Source of the DNA: a bacterium SCSIO 12741
GTDB lineage: Bacteria > Bacteroidota > Bacteroidia > Flavobacteriales_G > Salibacteraceae
NCBI GenBank assembly: GCA_024398055.1
Contig: CP073749.1
Coordinates: 3,658,594-3,722,593 of the forward strand
Length of the DNA: 64,000 nucleotides
Reading direction: 5' to 3'
The notes under the pieces were generated by a model, which was not told the DNA's origin, did not search any database, and was given only the letters and a program-made list of their open reading frames with translations. Of this stretch, positions 53,781 to 63,900 are shown piece by piece. Position numbers and translations under genes: made by a program. How positions within the stretch are numbered: the first letter of the stretch is position 1; every line of letters begins with the position of its first letter.

Positions 53781-54305
53781 CTACGCAAAGGGTATCGAAG
53801 AGGCAGAGAAGGCGGGGTGTTCCTCAATTTGGAAGTAGCTACGCAAATCGTTTATGGGTTGATTCAAGCCGAGTAGAAAATCGGATTTAAACACAACGCC
53901 AGAATGTTGTCCCCGTTTGTAGGCTTCATAAAACGCTCCCCATCTTTCGGGAAAGAAACAGGAGGCAATAAATCCGGTGCCCAGGGCAAATAGAGAACGC
54001 TTCCCATTTCCCAATAAAAAGAATTGCATTCTGGCCTCATCTACCACAGACGTGCTGTATTGTAATAAAACATGGTATACATCATGATCCTCGAACTTAT
54101 CCATCAGCTTAAGACGATTCGCTACCAAAAACAAGCCCAACTCCCGACCCAATGACTGTTGCGGATACTGAAGTAATGCTAACACACTTAACTCCCAAGG
54201 TTCGGCTTTGCTTTTGAAAAACAGGCCGTAAAGAGGTTTCGAATACCTAACCAGATTGATCATCAGCGTTTCTCGGAGCGAATTTTGGTGGTTTGTTCGG
54301 TTCAT
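53781..54305 (-). CDS. Coq4-like protein
   Basis: The 174-residue protein shows the Coq4 fingerprint: SLGRELGLFLVANRLKLMD, then HDVYH followed eleven residues later by glutamate (the HDxxH-x11-E metal motif), and FFLLGNGKRSLFALGTGFIAS. Coq4 removes the C1 carboxylate in ubiquinone biosynthesis, whereas Bacteroidota normally use menaquinone, so the role here is open. ATG at 54305 removes a weakly supported N-terminal extension. It is divergent from acs at 54430. Confidence 0.75.
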   Translation of the reverse strand: MNRTNHQNSLRETLMINLVRYSKPLYGLFFKSKAEPWELSVLALLQYPQQSLGRELGLFLVANRLKLMDKFEDHDVYHVLLQYSTSVVDEARMQFFLLGNGKRSLFALGTGFIASCFFPERWGAFYEAYKRGQHSGVVFKSDFLLGLNQPINDLRSYFQIEEHPAFSASSIPFA

Positions 54306-54396
54306 ATTTCGGCTTTTGATCAATAGGTACAAGAAAGTCCTTGAAAAGATCAATGCTAAGTTAACCGGGGCAAGACGACGGAATCCGGACAAATTC

Positions 54397-54404
54397 TATA
54401 TTTG
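54397..54404 (+). promoter_or_regulatory. -7 box TATATTTG of acs
   Basis: TATATTTG fits TAnnTTTG and ends 25 bases before the ATG at 54430. Confidence 0.45.
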
Positions 54405-54429
54405 AGTGCAACACGATTAAAAAAACAGA

Positions 54430-56352
54430 ATGACCATGTCAGAACAGCAACCCTGGTACCGAGTTACCTCCTTTGAGCACTACAAAGAATTGTATCATCA
54501 GAGTGTGGACAATCCCGAGCAATTCTGGGAGAAAGTTGCCAATGAATTTCGTTGGAGAAAAAAATGGGATGATGTTCTGAGTTGGGATTTTGCCAAACCT
54601 GATGTACAATGGTTTCAAGGGGCAAAACTCAACATTACGGAAAACTGCCTCGATCGACATTTGGATGAAAGGGGAGATCAAACGGCATTGATTTGGGAAC
54701 CGAATGATCCCAAGGAAAAGTTTGTGCGCCTGACCTATCATGAACTTCATGACAAGGTTTGTCGCTTCGCCAATGTGCTCAAAGAAAATGGATGCCAAAA
54801 AGGAGATCGCGTAGCCATTTACATGCCTATGATTCCCGAATTGACCATTGCCGTGTTGGCCTGTGCCCGAATCGGTGCAGTTCATTCGGTCGTTTTTGCT
54901 GGATTTTCAGCCCACGCTTTGGCCGATCGCATTGAAGATGCTCAGGCCAAAATGGTCCTAACCTCGGACGGACTGTATCGGGGTACCAAAGAAATTCCGG
55001 TTAAACGGGTGGTGGATGAGGCTATCGAATCCTCTTCTTGTGTGGAGAAAGTAGTTGTGGTGCAAAGAACCAATTGGGCTGTTAATATGGTGCCTGGACG
55101 TGATGTTTGGTTGCACGATGAAATGGATAAAGTAGATAGCGATTGTCCGGCTGAACCGATGAATAGTGAAGATATGCTCTTCATCTTATACACCTCGGGG
55201 TCCACTGGAAAACCCAAAGGAGTGGTGCATACTTGCGGTGGCTATATGGTTTATGCTGATTTCAGCTTTAGAAATGTGTTTCAATACGATCCCGGAGATA
55301 TCTACTGGTGTACCGCTGATATTGGTTGGATAACCGGACATACCTACATCGTTTATGGACCGTTGTTGGCCGGAGCCACGACTATTATGTTTGAAGGAGT
55401 TCCTACTTGGCCAGATGCGGGACGCTTCTGGCAAATTTGTGACAAGTATGGCGTCAATCAATTCTATACGGCTCCTACCGCCATTCGAGCATTAATGGCA
55501 CAAGGCGACGATCACGTTCTTTCCTACAGCCTTGATTCGCTCAAAGTGATTGGTACTGTGGGTGAACCGATTAATGAGGAAGCCTGGTATTGGTACCATG
55601 TTCACGTAGGAAAAGAGCGTTGCCCGGTGGTAGATACCTGGTGGCAAACCGAAACCGGAGGAATCATGATTTCAGCCCTCGGCGATCACGGACCGCACAA
55701 GCCGTCCTACGCAGGGTACCCTTTACCTGGAATTCAACCTGTTTTGCTTAATAGTGAAGGAGAAGAAATTACGGACAATGGGGAAGAGGGCTATCTGTGT
55801 ATAAAGCATCCTTGGCCATCGATGATCCGAACAACTTATGGTGATCATGAAAGATGCCGGGTGACCTATTTTTCTCATTACGATAATCATTACTTCACCG
55901 GTGATGGAGCTCGTCGCGATGAAAATGGAATGTACCGAATTATTGGCCGCGTAGATGATGTGATCAACGTTTCTGGGCACCGTTTTGGAACTGCTGAAAT
56001 CGAAAATGCTATCAATCGCAATCCTCAGGTAGCGGAATCTGCCGTTGTGGGTTATCCTCATGATATAAAAGGGCAGGGTATCTATGCTTATGTAATCCTT
56101 CGTGATCGGGTGAATGACGATGAAGTACTCCGAGCCGAAATCGTGGAAACAGTGGTTGAAGAAATTGGAAAAATTGCCCGCCCAGACAAAATTCAGTTTG
56201 TGAGTGGTTTACCTAAAACCCGATCAGGTAAAATTATGCGTCGTATTCTTCGGAAAGTAGCCGAAGGAGATACTTCGAATCTCGGTGATACTTCAACCTT
56301 ATTGGATCCTAAGGTGGTAGAAGAGATCAAAGACGGAGCACTTAAAGGCTAA
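54430..56352 (+). CDS. acs: Acetyl-CoA synthetase
   Basis: The 640-residue enzyme has the AMP-forming synthetase motifs: FILYTSGSTGKPKGVVHT (P-loop), WCTADIGWITGHTYIVYGPL, DTWWQTETGGIM, GRVDDVINVSGHRFGTAEIE, and the C-terminal acetylation-site segment LPKTRSGKIMRRILRK. This is the length and layout of Acs. It converts acetate, ATP and CoA into acetyl-CoA. It may begin at 54430 or 54436. Four bases overlap the convergent lipoprotein gene. Confidence 0.97.
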   Translation: MTMSEQQPWYRVTSFEHYKELYHQSVDNPEQFWEKVANEFRWRKKWDDVLSWDFAKPDVQWFQGAKLNITENCLDRHLDERGDQTALIWEPNDPKEKFVRLTYHELHDKVCRFANVLKENGCQKGDRVAIYMPMIPELTIAVLACARIGAVHSVVFAGFSAHALADRIEDAQAKMVLTSDGLYRGTKEIPVKRVVDEAIESSSCVEKVVVVQRTNWAVNMVPGRDVWLHDEMDKVDSDCPAEPMNSEDMLFILYTSGSTGKPKGVVHTCGGYMVYADFSFRNVFQYDPGDIYWCTADIGWITGHTYIVYGPLLAGATTIMFEGVPTWPDAGRFWQICDKYGVNQFYTAPTAIRALMAQGDDHVLSYSLDSLKVIGTVGEPINEEAWYWYHVHVGKERCPVVDTWWQTETGGIMISALGDHGPHKPSYAGYPLPGIQPVLLNSEGEEITDNGEEGYLCIKHPWPSMIRTTYGDHERCRVTYFSHYDNHYFTGDGARRDENGMYRIIGRVDDVINVSGHRFGTAEIENAINRNPQVAESAVVGYPHDIKGQGIYAYVILRDRVNDDEVLRAEIVETVVEEIGKIARPDKIQFVSGLPKTRSGKIMRRILRKVAEGDTSNLGDTSTLLDPKVVEEIKDGALKG

Positions 56353-56837
56353 TAATAGCTAACGTTTCTGGTATACGAACGGCCGCCAATAAGGGCTTTT
56401 TTGTCGGGGTGGACATAATCAAGGGCTTCGTAGCTTTCTCCCACTTTGAGGAAGTATCGATTTTCTTTTTTCCACCAAATTCCTTCCTCGCTCCAGCTAG
56501 AATCTACTTCAATCGGTTCACAGGCAGTGACCTCTGATGAAACGGAATCGGCATATAAATCAGGGCCCATTAATACGGTACCTTTTCGATTGATTTTCCA
56601 AAGATTGCCATTGTCCGTTAATAGATAATCGGCCCAGGTACACTTTACAAAGGCGTAGGCTTTGTCATTTATCCAGCAACTGTCTTTGGAACTTAGGGGA
56701 CCAGAAAATTTTTTGGGAGGCATCCAACGCCATTCTCCGGCTACCGGGGATTCTTGATTGGTGTTAAAAGTTTCGTCCTTCCCACAGCTATAAAGGCATA
56801 GAAGTAGAGGCAGGGTGATAAAAAGATTGGTATTCAT
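56349..56837 (-). CDS. Hypothetical lipoprotein, GEWRW family member 1
   Basis: The 162-residue lipoprotein (LFITLPLLLCLYSCGKD) contains GEWRWMPPKKF early, several tryptophan-containing strands (KCTWADYLL, EEGIWWKKENRYF) and ends YTRNVSYY. It shares GEWRW and the YTRN-SYY ending with the next gene, so the two are tandem paralogs, probably lipocalin-like in fold. The ATG at 56837 was chosen because the signal peptide starts there; the longer frame overlaps the neighbouring gene. Function unknown. Confidence 0.7.
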   Translation of the reverse strand: MNTNLFITLPLLLCLYSCGKDETFNTNQESPVAGEWRWMPPKKFSGPLSSKDSCWINDKAYAFVKCTWADYLLTDNGNLWKINRKGTVLMGPDLYADSVSSEVTACEPIEVDSSWSEEGIWWKKENRYFLKVGESYEALDYVHPDKKALIGGRSYTRNVSYY

Positions 56838-56878
56838 GCCGATTAGTTTGCACGGCAGCCACCAAAATTGTGCCGAGA

Positions 56879-57472
56879 TCAGAACAGAGAAAGAACCACC
56901 GATAATTGCGGCGGTAAAGTTGGGCAATGCTTGAGTGCCAAGTAGTAACTCGAGTTTCGGGTATACTCGTCACGGTTGTGTCTTAAAAATTGCCGGTTAT
57001 TGGATATCTGTACTTCGTGCGTTTTTCCTCCCAACGATAGGGTGATGAAACCAGAGCGGAAGGCCCACCATTGTTCTTCTGTTCTTTGAGTTGAAATCAA
57101 CTTTATTCGGGTACAGGGATCCATCAAATCAACTGTGCCTTTGTAAAAAGGAACGTCTTTGGGTACATAGGCCCTTCGTTCAGCTACCTTAAGTTTTTGA
57201 TCGGGTAATAGTTCAAAATCATACCAATGCGCAATCCAGTATTCGCCCTCCAAAGAGTCTCCTTTTATACAGGGGAGAACCGTGTCAGGGAATTGATTTT
57301 GAGCATTGTGCGGAACCCATCTCCATTCCCCATAGAGGTCTTCATATTCATCCTCATCGGGTTTGGCGGCGGAGTCACTTTTGTCGCAAGCTACGGACAG
57401 AAGTATCAAGCCAATGAGCAGGTACGGGTATAACCCCCAATAATGGGAGCTGGGTGTTGGAAGGCATCTCAT
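56879..57472 (-). CDS. Hypothetical lipoprotein, GEWRW family member 2
   Basis: The 197-residue lipoprotein (YLLIGLILLSVACDKS) has GEWRWVPHNAQNQF, strands with WIAHWYDFELLPDQKLK and EEQWWAFRSGFITLSLGG, and YTRNSSYY followed by a 20-residue tail absent from its paralog. It is 41 bases upstream of the paralog gene. The tail suggests that the original stop codon has been lost. Function unknown. Confidence 0.7.
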   Translation of the reverse strand: MRCLPTPSSHYWGLYPYLLIGLILLSVACDKSDSAAKPDEDEYEDLYGEWRWVPHNAQNQFPDTVLPCIKGDSLEGEYWIAHWYDFELLPDQKLKVAERRAYVPKDVPFYKGTVDLMDPCTRIKLISTQRTEEQWWAFRSGFITLSLGGKTHEVQISNNRQFLRHNRDEYTRNSSYYLALKHCPTLPPQLSVVLSLF

Positions 57473-57603
57473 GTTTAGCTGTTTTAGGACTGTAACATTA
57501 GGATTGACCAGGCTTATTTGACGAGGTTGGTCAGTATTTGTAAACGGCAGATTTTTTTTTGTAAGCCGGGGCTCGTGTGAGCTTCATGTCTTAATTTTCG
57601 GCC

Positions 57604-58602
57604 ATGGAAAAAACGTTTCGCGCCTACCGGATATTTGAGAGCCCTGAAGGGAACTTTGAGAGAAAAATTGTTGAACGTTCAGTAAATGATCTGCCACCAG
57701 GAGAAGTATTGATCCAGGTGCATTACGCTGGGTTGAATTACAAGGACGGTTTATCTTCTTCCGGGCACAAGGGCATTACACGTGAATTTCCACATACACC
57801 TGGAGTTGATGCCAGTGGATTTGTAGCCGCTTCTACCAGTCCCAAGTTCAAAGAAGGCGATCGTGTTTTGGTTACCGGATACGATTTGGGAATGAATACT
57901 GATGGTGGATTCGGAGAGTATATCCGGGTTCCGGAAGGCTGGGTGGTTCCTTTGCCCGATGCCTTTGATTTAAGACAGGCAATGATTCTTGGTACAGCTG
58001 GATTTACTTCATCCTTGGCCTTACACAAAATGGAGATGGCTGGTCAGCGCCCAGATTGGGGTGAGATTGTGATCACAGGAGCCAGTGGGGGAGTGGGAAG
58101 TATGGCTGTATCTATTTTCTCCAAAGCAGGATATGAAGTGGTTGCTTCAAGCGGAAAGGTGCAGGAATACGATTATCTCAAGCAGTTAGGTGCCATTCGT
58201 TGCGAAGGCCGCGACTATGTAGACGATCCCAAAAAACGTCCCATTACCCGAACCAAGTGGGCAGGAGCACTGGATACGGTTGGAGGAAATACTTTGAGAA
58301 CCTTAATGGCTGGCTGCGGTAAAAATGGAAGCATTGCTGTTTGTGGTCTGGTAGCGTCTCCTACCTTGGAGGCTACGGTATATCCCTTTTTGCTCAACGG
58401 GGTAAACCTAATTGGTGTAGAATCCGCCGAAACGGAGATGGCCACCCGTCTTTTGCTATGGGAAAAGCTTTCAGGTCCCTGGAAGCCGGATAATTTGGAA
58501 ACCATTGCCCACGATGTAACCTTAGATCAACTGGATGACCAGATTCAGCTTATTCTCAAGGGCCAAACACGAGGTCGCGTGGTGGTGAAACATGAGGTTT
58601 GA
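57604..58602 (+). CDS. YhdH/YhfP family quinone oxidoreductase (acrylyl-CoA reductase-like)
   Basis: The 332-residue MDR-superfamily protein has VHYAGLNYKDGLSSSG, FPHTPGVDASG, VTGYDLGMNTDGGFGEYIRV, the nucleotide-binding ITGASGGVGSMAVSIFSKAG, and GGNTLRTLMAGCGKNGSIAV. YhdH/AcuI members reduce acrylyl-CoA or related toxic enoyl compounds with NADPH. There are no catalytic zinc ligands. In a marine bacterium this could relate to DMSP-derived acrylate, but no dmd/ddd genes are present. Confidence 0.93.
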   Translation: MEKTFRAYRIFESPEGNFERKIVERSVNDLPPGEVLIQVHYAGLNYKDGLSSSGHKGITREFPHTPGVDASGFVAASTSPKFKEGDRVLVTGYDLGMNTDGGFGEYIRVPEGWVVPLPDAFDLRQAMILGTAGFTSSLALHKMEMAGQRPDWGEIVITGASGGVGSMAVSIFSKAGYEVVASSGKVQEYDYLKQLGAIRCEGRDYVDDPKKRPITRTKWAGALDTVGGNTLRTLMAGCGKNGSIAVCGLVASPTLEATVYPFLLNGVNLIGVESAETEMATRLLLWEKLSGPWKPDNLETIAHDVTLDQLDDQIQLILKGQTRGRVVVKHEV

Positions 58603-58606
58603 TTTT

Positions 58607-58627
58607 GAATCTTGAATCTCGAATCTT
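58607..58627 (+). repeat. Three tandem 7-mers left of the 89-bp element (copy 2)
   Basis: GAATCTT, GAATCTC, GAATCTT follow the YhdH stop. They belong to the same 7-mer family as at 36654. Confidence 0.8.
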
Positions 58628-58631
58628 CAGG

Positions 58632-58720
58632 TTGATTTAGAGTGGAGGTTCTAATAACTATTCCTCTACCAAGCAAAGAGTACATTTAGTAGGGGGCGTT
58701 CAATTCCAAAGTTCAAGATT
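58632..58720 (+). repeat. 89-bp dispersed element, copy 2
   Basis: Matches 36721-36809 at 85 of 89 bases without gaps. It lies between convergent genes. The right flank (58721-58762) continues as 7-mers in the opposite sense (GGAGATT, GGAGATT, CAAGATT, CAATCTT, CAGTCTT, CAAGATT), so the unit has loosely inverted simple-repeat ends. Confidence 0.85.
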
Positions 58721-58762
58721 GGAGATTGGAGATTCAAGATTCAATCTTCAGTCTTCAAGATT
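58721..58762 (+). repeat. Six tandem 7-mers right of the 89-bp element (copy 2)
   Basis: GGAGATT, GGAGATT, CAAGATT, CAATCTT, CAGTCTT, CAAGATT. The first three are reverse complements of the left-flank 7-mer family. The tract runs into the 3' end of the exonuclease-GIY-YIG gene. Confidence 0.75.
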
Positions 58763-60121
58763 CGAAAGAAAAATCTTCCTAACTGGTCTCTTGAGTAGGT
58801 ATTGAAAAATTAATCCTCTTACCTCTGGATTATCTGGATAGGATTTGACACCGTCACGAATTTGTTCTGGAGTTAGGTCATTTTCCTGATCAAACAGACC
58901 GTATCCTCCATATCCACCATCTTCAATGAGAATGGCGTGCAGTTGATCCTTTTCCGGACCCTTTTCGATTATAAGAAAATCCTTGTCAAAATACTGTAGA
59001 TTGGCGATGGCGAATATGGCCCTCTCGTTGTATTCTTCAGCGGATTCTTCGCAGAGGGCAGCCCCGTGGCAATCTCCCACACCATGAGTTACGCAGCCTC
59101 GATGACACTTTTGGAGTCCTGCCATTCCCAGGCATAATTCAAAATCTTTAACCAGGTGTTCCAAATGCCGCTGAGCATCCTTGAGAGTGGCGTATCGGGC
59201 AATGGGTTTTTGATCGGAGTTAACCCGAACCGCTCTTAGGTTTATATAACCAAACAAATCCCGGTATTCCACAATTCCAAAGGCGTAGGTAGGTCTTCGT
59301 TGGGCAACATTAAACTTGGGTTGAAGTGCTTTGATTTCCCGGGATTCAAGCAGCAATGCAATTAACTCAGATCCGGTAATTTCATAGGATAGATCGGCCA
59401 CTTCCTGGTGCATTTTGATGGCTTTTTCGGTCTTAGGCTGCCGAAGATGGTTGAAAAGGCGGGTACGCAAATTGGTACTTTTTCCTACATAAATTACCTC
59501 CTTGTCTGCGTTGTAGAGGTAATACACACCCGTAGCTTTGGGAATGTCGAGCACCTTGTTTACATCCAGATCGGGGTGAAGGTATTTGGATAGCTGTTCT
59601 TCGTCCGAAACCTTGGTCCCTAATTGCGGATCGATCGCGTGCAGTTTTTCAAACAGTTTTACCGTGGCTCGGGCATCCCCGGCGGCTCGATGTCGACCAT
59701 CGATGATGATACCCAGGTCTCGACAGAGGTTGCCCAATCCATAGGATCTATGGCCAGGCATAAGTACCTGACTTTGTCTTTTGGTACACAGTTTTTTTCG
59801 CTTAAAAGAGAAACCCAAATCCTTGAATTCCCGTTGGATGAAACTGTAATCAAAATTGACATTGTGAGCGACAAAGGTGCAGTCCTCAGTAATGCGGATA
59901 ATGTCCTTGGCAATCTCATAAAATTTGGGTGCCGATCGGACCATGCCATTGGTGATTCCTGTGAGTCTCGTAATCTCGTATGGGATAACGACTTCCGGGT
60001 TGACCAGACTGACAAATTCGTCCACAATTTTTTGTCCGTCATGCTTAAAAACAGCCACTTCGGTAATCTTGGCTCCAGATCGGCTAAGTCCAGTAGTTTC
60101 TATGTCAATAATGGCGTACAT
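58748..60121 (-). CDS. Exonuclease (DnaQ-like) fused to GIY-YIG nuclease domain (Cho/UvrC-like)
   Basis: The 457-residue protein starts with a DEDDh exonuclease: YAIIDIETTGLSRSGAKITE, FVAHNVNFDYSFIQREF, GRHRAAGDARATVKLF. A GIY-YIG domain follows (GVYYLYNADKEVIYVGKSTN and LRTRLFNHLRQ), then a UvrC-like cysteine region (ELCLGMAGLQKC, HRGC, GDCHGAALC). This fusion is a known Bacteroidota/Actinobacteria family related to UvrC/Cho and probably acts in DNA repair. ATG at 60121 fits the exonuclease start; an in-frame TTG at 60133 is rejected. Confidence 0.92.
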   Translation of the reverse strand: MYAIIDIETTGLSRSGAKITEVAVFKHDGQKIVDEFVSLVNPEVVIPYEITRLTGITNGMVRSAPKFYEIAKDIIRITEDCTFVAHNVNFDYSFIQREFKDLGFSFKRKKLCTKRQSQVLMPGHRSYGLGNLCRDLGIIIDGRHRAAGDARATVKLFEKLHAIDPQLGTKVSDEEQLSKYLHPDLDVNKVLDIPKATGVYYLYNADKEVIYVGKSTNLRTRLFNHLRQPKTEKAIKMHQEVADLSYEITGSELIALLLESREIKALQPKFNVAQRRPTYAFGIVEYRDLFGYINLRAVRVNSDQKPIARYATLKDAQRHLEHLVKDFELCLGMAGLQKCHRGCVTHGVGDCHGAALCEESAEEYNERAIFAIANLQYFDKDFLIIEKGPEKDQLHAILIEDGGYGGYGLFDQENDLTPEQIRDGVKSYPDNPEVRGLIFQYLLKRPVRKIFLSNLED

Positions 60122-60211
60122 CGCGAAAATCAAAAATACGCCGAAATGCCCTTTGGGCAGGTAGGAGGATTAACAATCATTAACTATCTTCGATTTTTGA
60201 TACAAAGCGCA

Positions 60212-60742
60212 TTGAAACGGGTTCATTTCATAGTTATTCTTACACTTTTTGCAGGCTTTTTCGGAAGTAGTTTGTCTACTCTTAAGGCCCAGCATCTTTC
60301 CGATACCATTGGTCTTCGTCTGATTACCCCAGCCGGAGGGTTTGAAGAAAATTCAGGCGTTTACATGGCCTGGAGCATTGGTGAGGTGATGATTGCCACC
60401 GAAGGAGATCATCGGTATTTTATGACCCAAGGCTTTCACCAAACGGCTTGGACCGTGGTGAAGGTTTGGAATTATCAACCCGAGATTGATGTTGATATGA
60501 AGGTTTATCCCAACCCGGTAGTTCGGGAGTTGACCTTGGAAATGGATTTTACCCCAGAATGGGATTCACCCTGGATGTGTGTGATGCAGGATTACGCATA
60601 TCGCCCAGTATTAGAACAAGAAATTACCTCCTCAAAAACGTCGCTCTATGTGGCTCACCTGTCCAATGGTCCATACATGCTTAGCGTGTACAACGATCAG
60701 CGGCAATTGGTGAAGACCATTCGGTTGATCAAAAACGAGTAA
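60212..60742 (+). CDS. Small T9SS-sorted secreted protein
   Basis: The protein has a signal peptide (RVHFIVILTLFAGFFGSS, cleavage near LKAQ), then TIGLRLITPAGGFEENSGVY and MAWSIGEVMIATEGD, a module common in Bacteroidota surface proteins just before sorting domains, and a T9SS type A domain (MKVYPNPVVRELTLEM ... YMLSVYN). TTG at 60212 gives a normal-length signal peptide and leaves 90 bases for divergent promoters; ATG at 60146 is the only upstream ATG and would give an unusually long leader. It precedes the giant repeat gene by 181 bases on the same strand. Confidence 0.75.
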   Translation: MKRVHFIVILTLFAGFFGSSLSTLKAQHLSDTIGLRLITPAGGFEENSGVYMAWSIGEVMIATEGDHRYFMTQGFHQTAWTVVKVWNYQPEIDVDMKVYPNPVVRELTLEMDFTPEWDSPWMCVMQDYAYRPVLEQEITSSKTSLYVAHLSNGPYMLSVYNDQRQLVKTIRLIKNE

Positions 60743-60923
60743 CCGGCGAATAGGTTGGGGGACAAGTAGAAATAGAAAAATTGAAGAAACACAAAGCTAA
60801 TTGACTTTATACCGACTGATTTCCCTCGGGGAGTAGCAACTAACCGGAATAGATCTTCAAGGACTTTTCCGGATTTGTGTTTTTAAGAATAGATAAAAAA
60901 TACTCAGACAATAAACAATCGTT

Positions 60924-63900
60924 ATGTTACATCAAGCCTATCACAACGGACGAAATTTGCTGCTGGTGTTAGCCTTTATTTTAACAGGCTTTGCACTTCA
61001 GGCGCAATTGACATCTTACGAAGGAATTAACTACCAGGCCATTATTCGAAATGCCGATGGTCAGGTGCTTAGTGGTCAAGGCGTGACTCTTCGGATCACC
61101 ATTTACCAGAAGGGTAAATTAGGCGACGGATACATTGAGCGTCATCAAACAAGCACCAATTTGATGGGATTGGTCGTGCTGAAGGTAGGGGATGGTATTC
61201 CCGAACAAAATCACCTGGACTCCGTTCGATGGGAAGAGGCCAATACGGCTCCTTTTTTCATGAAGGTGGAGCTGGATGAGTCAGGTGGGCAAAACTACCG
61301 GTCGATGGGAGAGTCTGAGCTCTTGTCTGTACCGTATTCCTTTTTTGCCCGGGAAGCTGGTCGTGCCTTAAACGATGAAGATACCAGTACTACCAACGAG
61401 ATTCAAACCCTGGTTTACGATCCATTGGCTAAAACGCTAACCTTAACCGGACCAACTTCCAATGTTATTGATCTGAGCCACTTTCTGGATACCCTGCACA
61501 TTCAACAAATGCGGTTGGATACGATCAAAGATTCGCTGTATCTATTCGATGACCACAACCCTCCGAATGAGTATGGAATTGACATGAGCTACTTTGCCTC
61601 CATGAGTAAAGTGAAAGCAGACAGCATTTTCCTATCGAATAAAATGCGAAGTGATAGTATAGCCATAATAGGGCTTCTTTCAGATTCAACTTCTTTGATG
61701 CGATTGGCTTTAGCGGATACCGCAAACACACTAAGAGTGCTCATCGGGACCCCGGTTCAAACTACAGATACCGCCGGCATGCTCTTCAATTACATTGCTC
61801 GTGGTGATACGTCAGCAATGCTTCAGCGCTACATAGCAAGAGGAGATACCAATGCCATGCTTCAGCGGTATATAGCTCGTGGGGATACAGCCAATATGCT
61901 GCAACGATTAATTGCCCGGGGTGATACGGCTGCGATGCTCCTTAACTACATCGCCAGGGGAGATACAGCAGGTATGTTGCAACGTTATATTGCACGCGGT
62001 GATACCTCTTCAATGCTTCAACCTTACGTAGCTCGAGGCGATACGGCAGACATGCTTCTTAACTACATCGCTCGAGGCGATACAGCTTCCATGCTATTGA
62101 ATTACATCACTCGAGGCGATACAAGCGCAATGCTTCAGAACTATATCTCTCGGGGAGATACAGCTACCATGCTTCAGAATTATATTGGAAGAGGGGATAC
62201 CGCCTCTATGTTGCAGCGCTATATTGCACGTGGCGATACGGCTGCTATGCTTGATCCTTACTTAAGAGCCTTGGATACCAATAATTTGAGTAACCGGATC
62301 AATGTTAATGCTTCCGATATCGCAACTCTTCAAACAACCAAATTGAATGCAGCCGATACTGCGAGCTTGAGTGATCGTATCGATGACAAATTGAACCTGA
62401 GTGATACCGCATCTATGCTTAGCAATTATCTGTTAGAGACAGATACCGCCAGCTTGAGTGACCGCATCGATGATAAATTGAACTTGAGTGATACCGCATC
62501 TATGCTTAGCAATTATCTGTTAGAGTCAGATACGGCCAGCTTGAGTGACCGAATCGATGACAAATTGAACTTGAGCGATACCGCTTCGATGTTGAGTAAG
62601 TACTTGTTAGAGTCAGATACGGCCAGCTTGAGTGACCGAATCGATGACAAATTGAACTTGAGCGATACCGCTTCGATGTTGGGCAAGTACTTATTAGAAA
62701 CGGACACCGCCAGCTTGAGTGATCGCATCGATGACAAATTGAATTTGAGTGATACCGCTTCGATGTTGGGTAAGTACTTGTTAGAGACCGATACTGCGAG
62801 CTTGAGTGATCGTATCGATGACAAATTGAATTTGAGTGATACCGCTTCGATGCTTAGCAAGTACTTGTTGGAGGCAGACACGGCGAGCCTAAGCGACCGA
62901 ATCAACACCTTGGATGCTAAGGTAGATGCCGGAGCCTTTAAGGACAGTAGTGCTACTAACGAAAAGATTGATTCCTTGTACTTGTCTGGCAATGACCTGA
63001 TCACGGTAGAAGGGGGAGTAAATGTGGATACGGTAGACCTTTCGCTATTTAACGGAAACTCCAATCTGGCTGATACGGCAAGTGCTCTTCGTGCTTTGAT
63101 TTCAACTAATGCCTCTGATATTACTAGCCTTCAAAATACCAAATTGAACGCCAGTGATACAGCGAGCTTGAATAACCGGATCAATACCAATGCTTCCGGA
63201 ATTACCACAAACGCTTCAGACATCACCAATCTGCAGAATACAAAGCTAAATGCCACAGATACGGCCAGTTTGAGCGATCGTATAACCACCAACGTAACGA
63301 ACATCACGACGAATGCTTCTGATATTACCAACCTTCAAAACACGAAGTTGAGTGGTACCGATACCGTGAGCTTGAGTAATAGAATCAATACCAATGCTTC
63401 AGGTATCGTGACCAATGCCGGTGACATTACCAATTTGCAAAACACGAAGTTGAGTGGGTCAGATACGGTAAGCTTAAGCAATAGAATTAATACCAATGTT
63501 TCAGAAATTGCGACCAATTCTGGTGATATTACCAATCTGCAAAATACCAAGTTGAGTGGATCGGATACGGTAAGTTTGAGCAATAGAATTAATACCAATG
63601 TATCGGGTATTACGACCAATGCGGGTGATATCACCAATTTACAAAACACCAAGCTGAATGCGACAGATACGGCCAGCCTAAGTAGCCGAATCAACACCAA
63701 TGTAACGGGTGTTGCTGCCAACGCCTCGGATATTACCAACTTGCAAAATTCCAAGCTTAATGCAGCTGATACTGCAAGTTTGAGTAGTCGAATCAATGAT
63801 AAGCTGAACATCAGTGACACGGCGAGCATGCTTGCTCCCTATTTGCGGTCCTCCACCCAAATCGATACTTCTGGTTTAGGAGCAAGAGTGGATGCAAATA

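Noticed and set aside
60146-60211. ATG start for the small T9SS protein
   Set aside because: It would give a leader of about 50 residues before the signal cleavage site and leave almost no space to the divergent nuclease gene; kept only as an alternative.
61791-63767. CRISPR-like or satellite interpretation of the direct repeats
   Set aside because: Repeat lengths are multiples of three and stay in one open frame, so they are protein-coding repeats.
62513-63829. Long open frames on the minus strand inside the repeat gene (such as 62513-63064 and 63335-63829)
   Set aside because: They are mirror frames of the tandem repeats: periodic, without a start context, and the plus-strand frame has a signal peptide and known domain.
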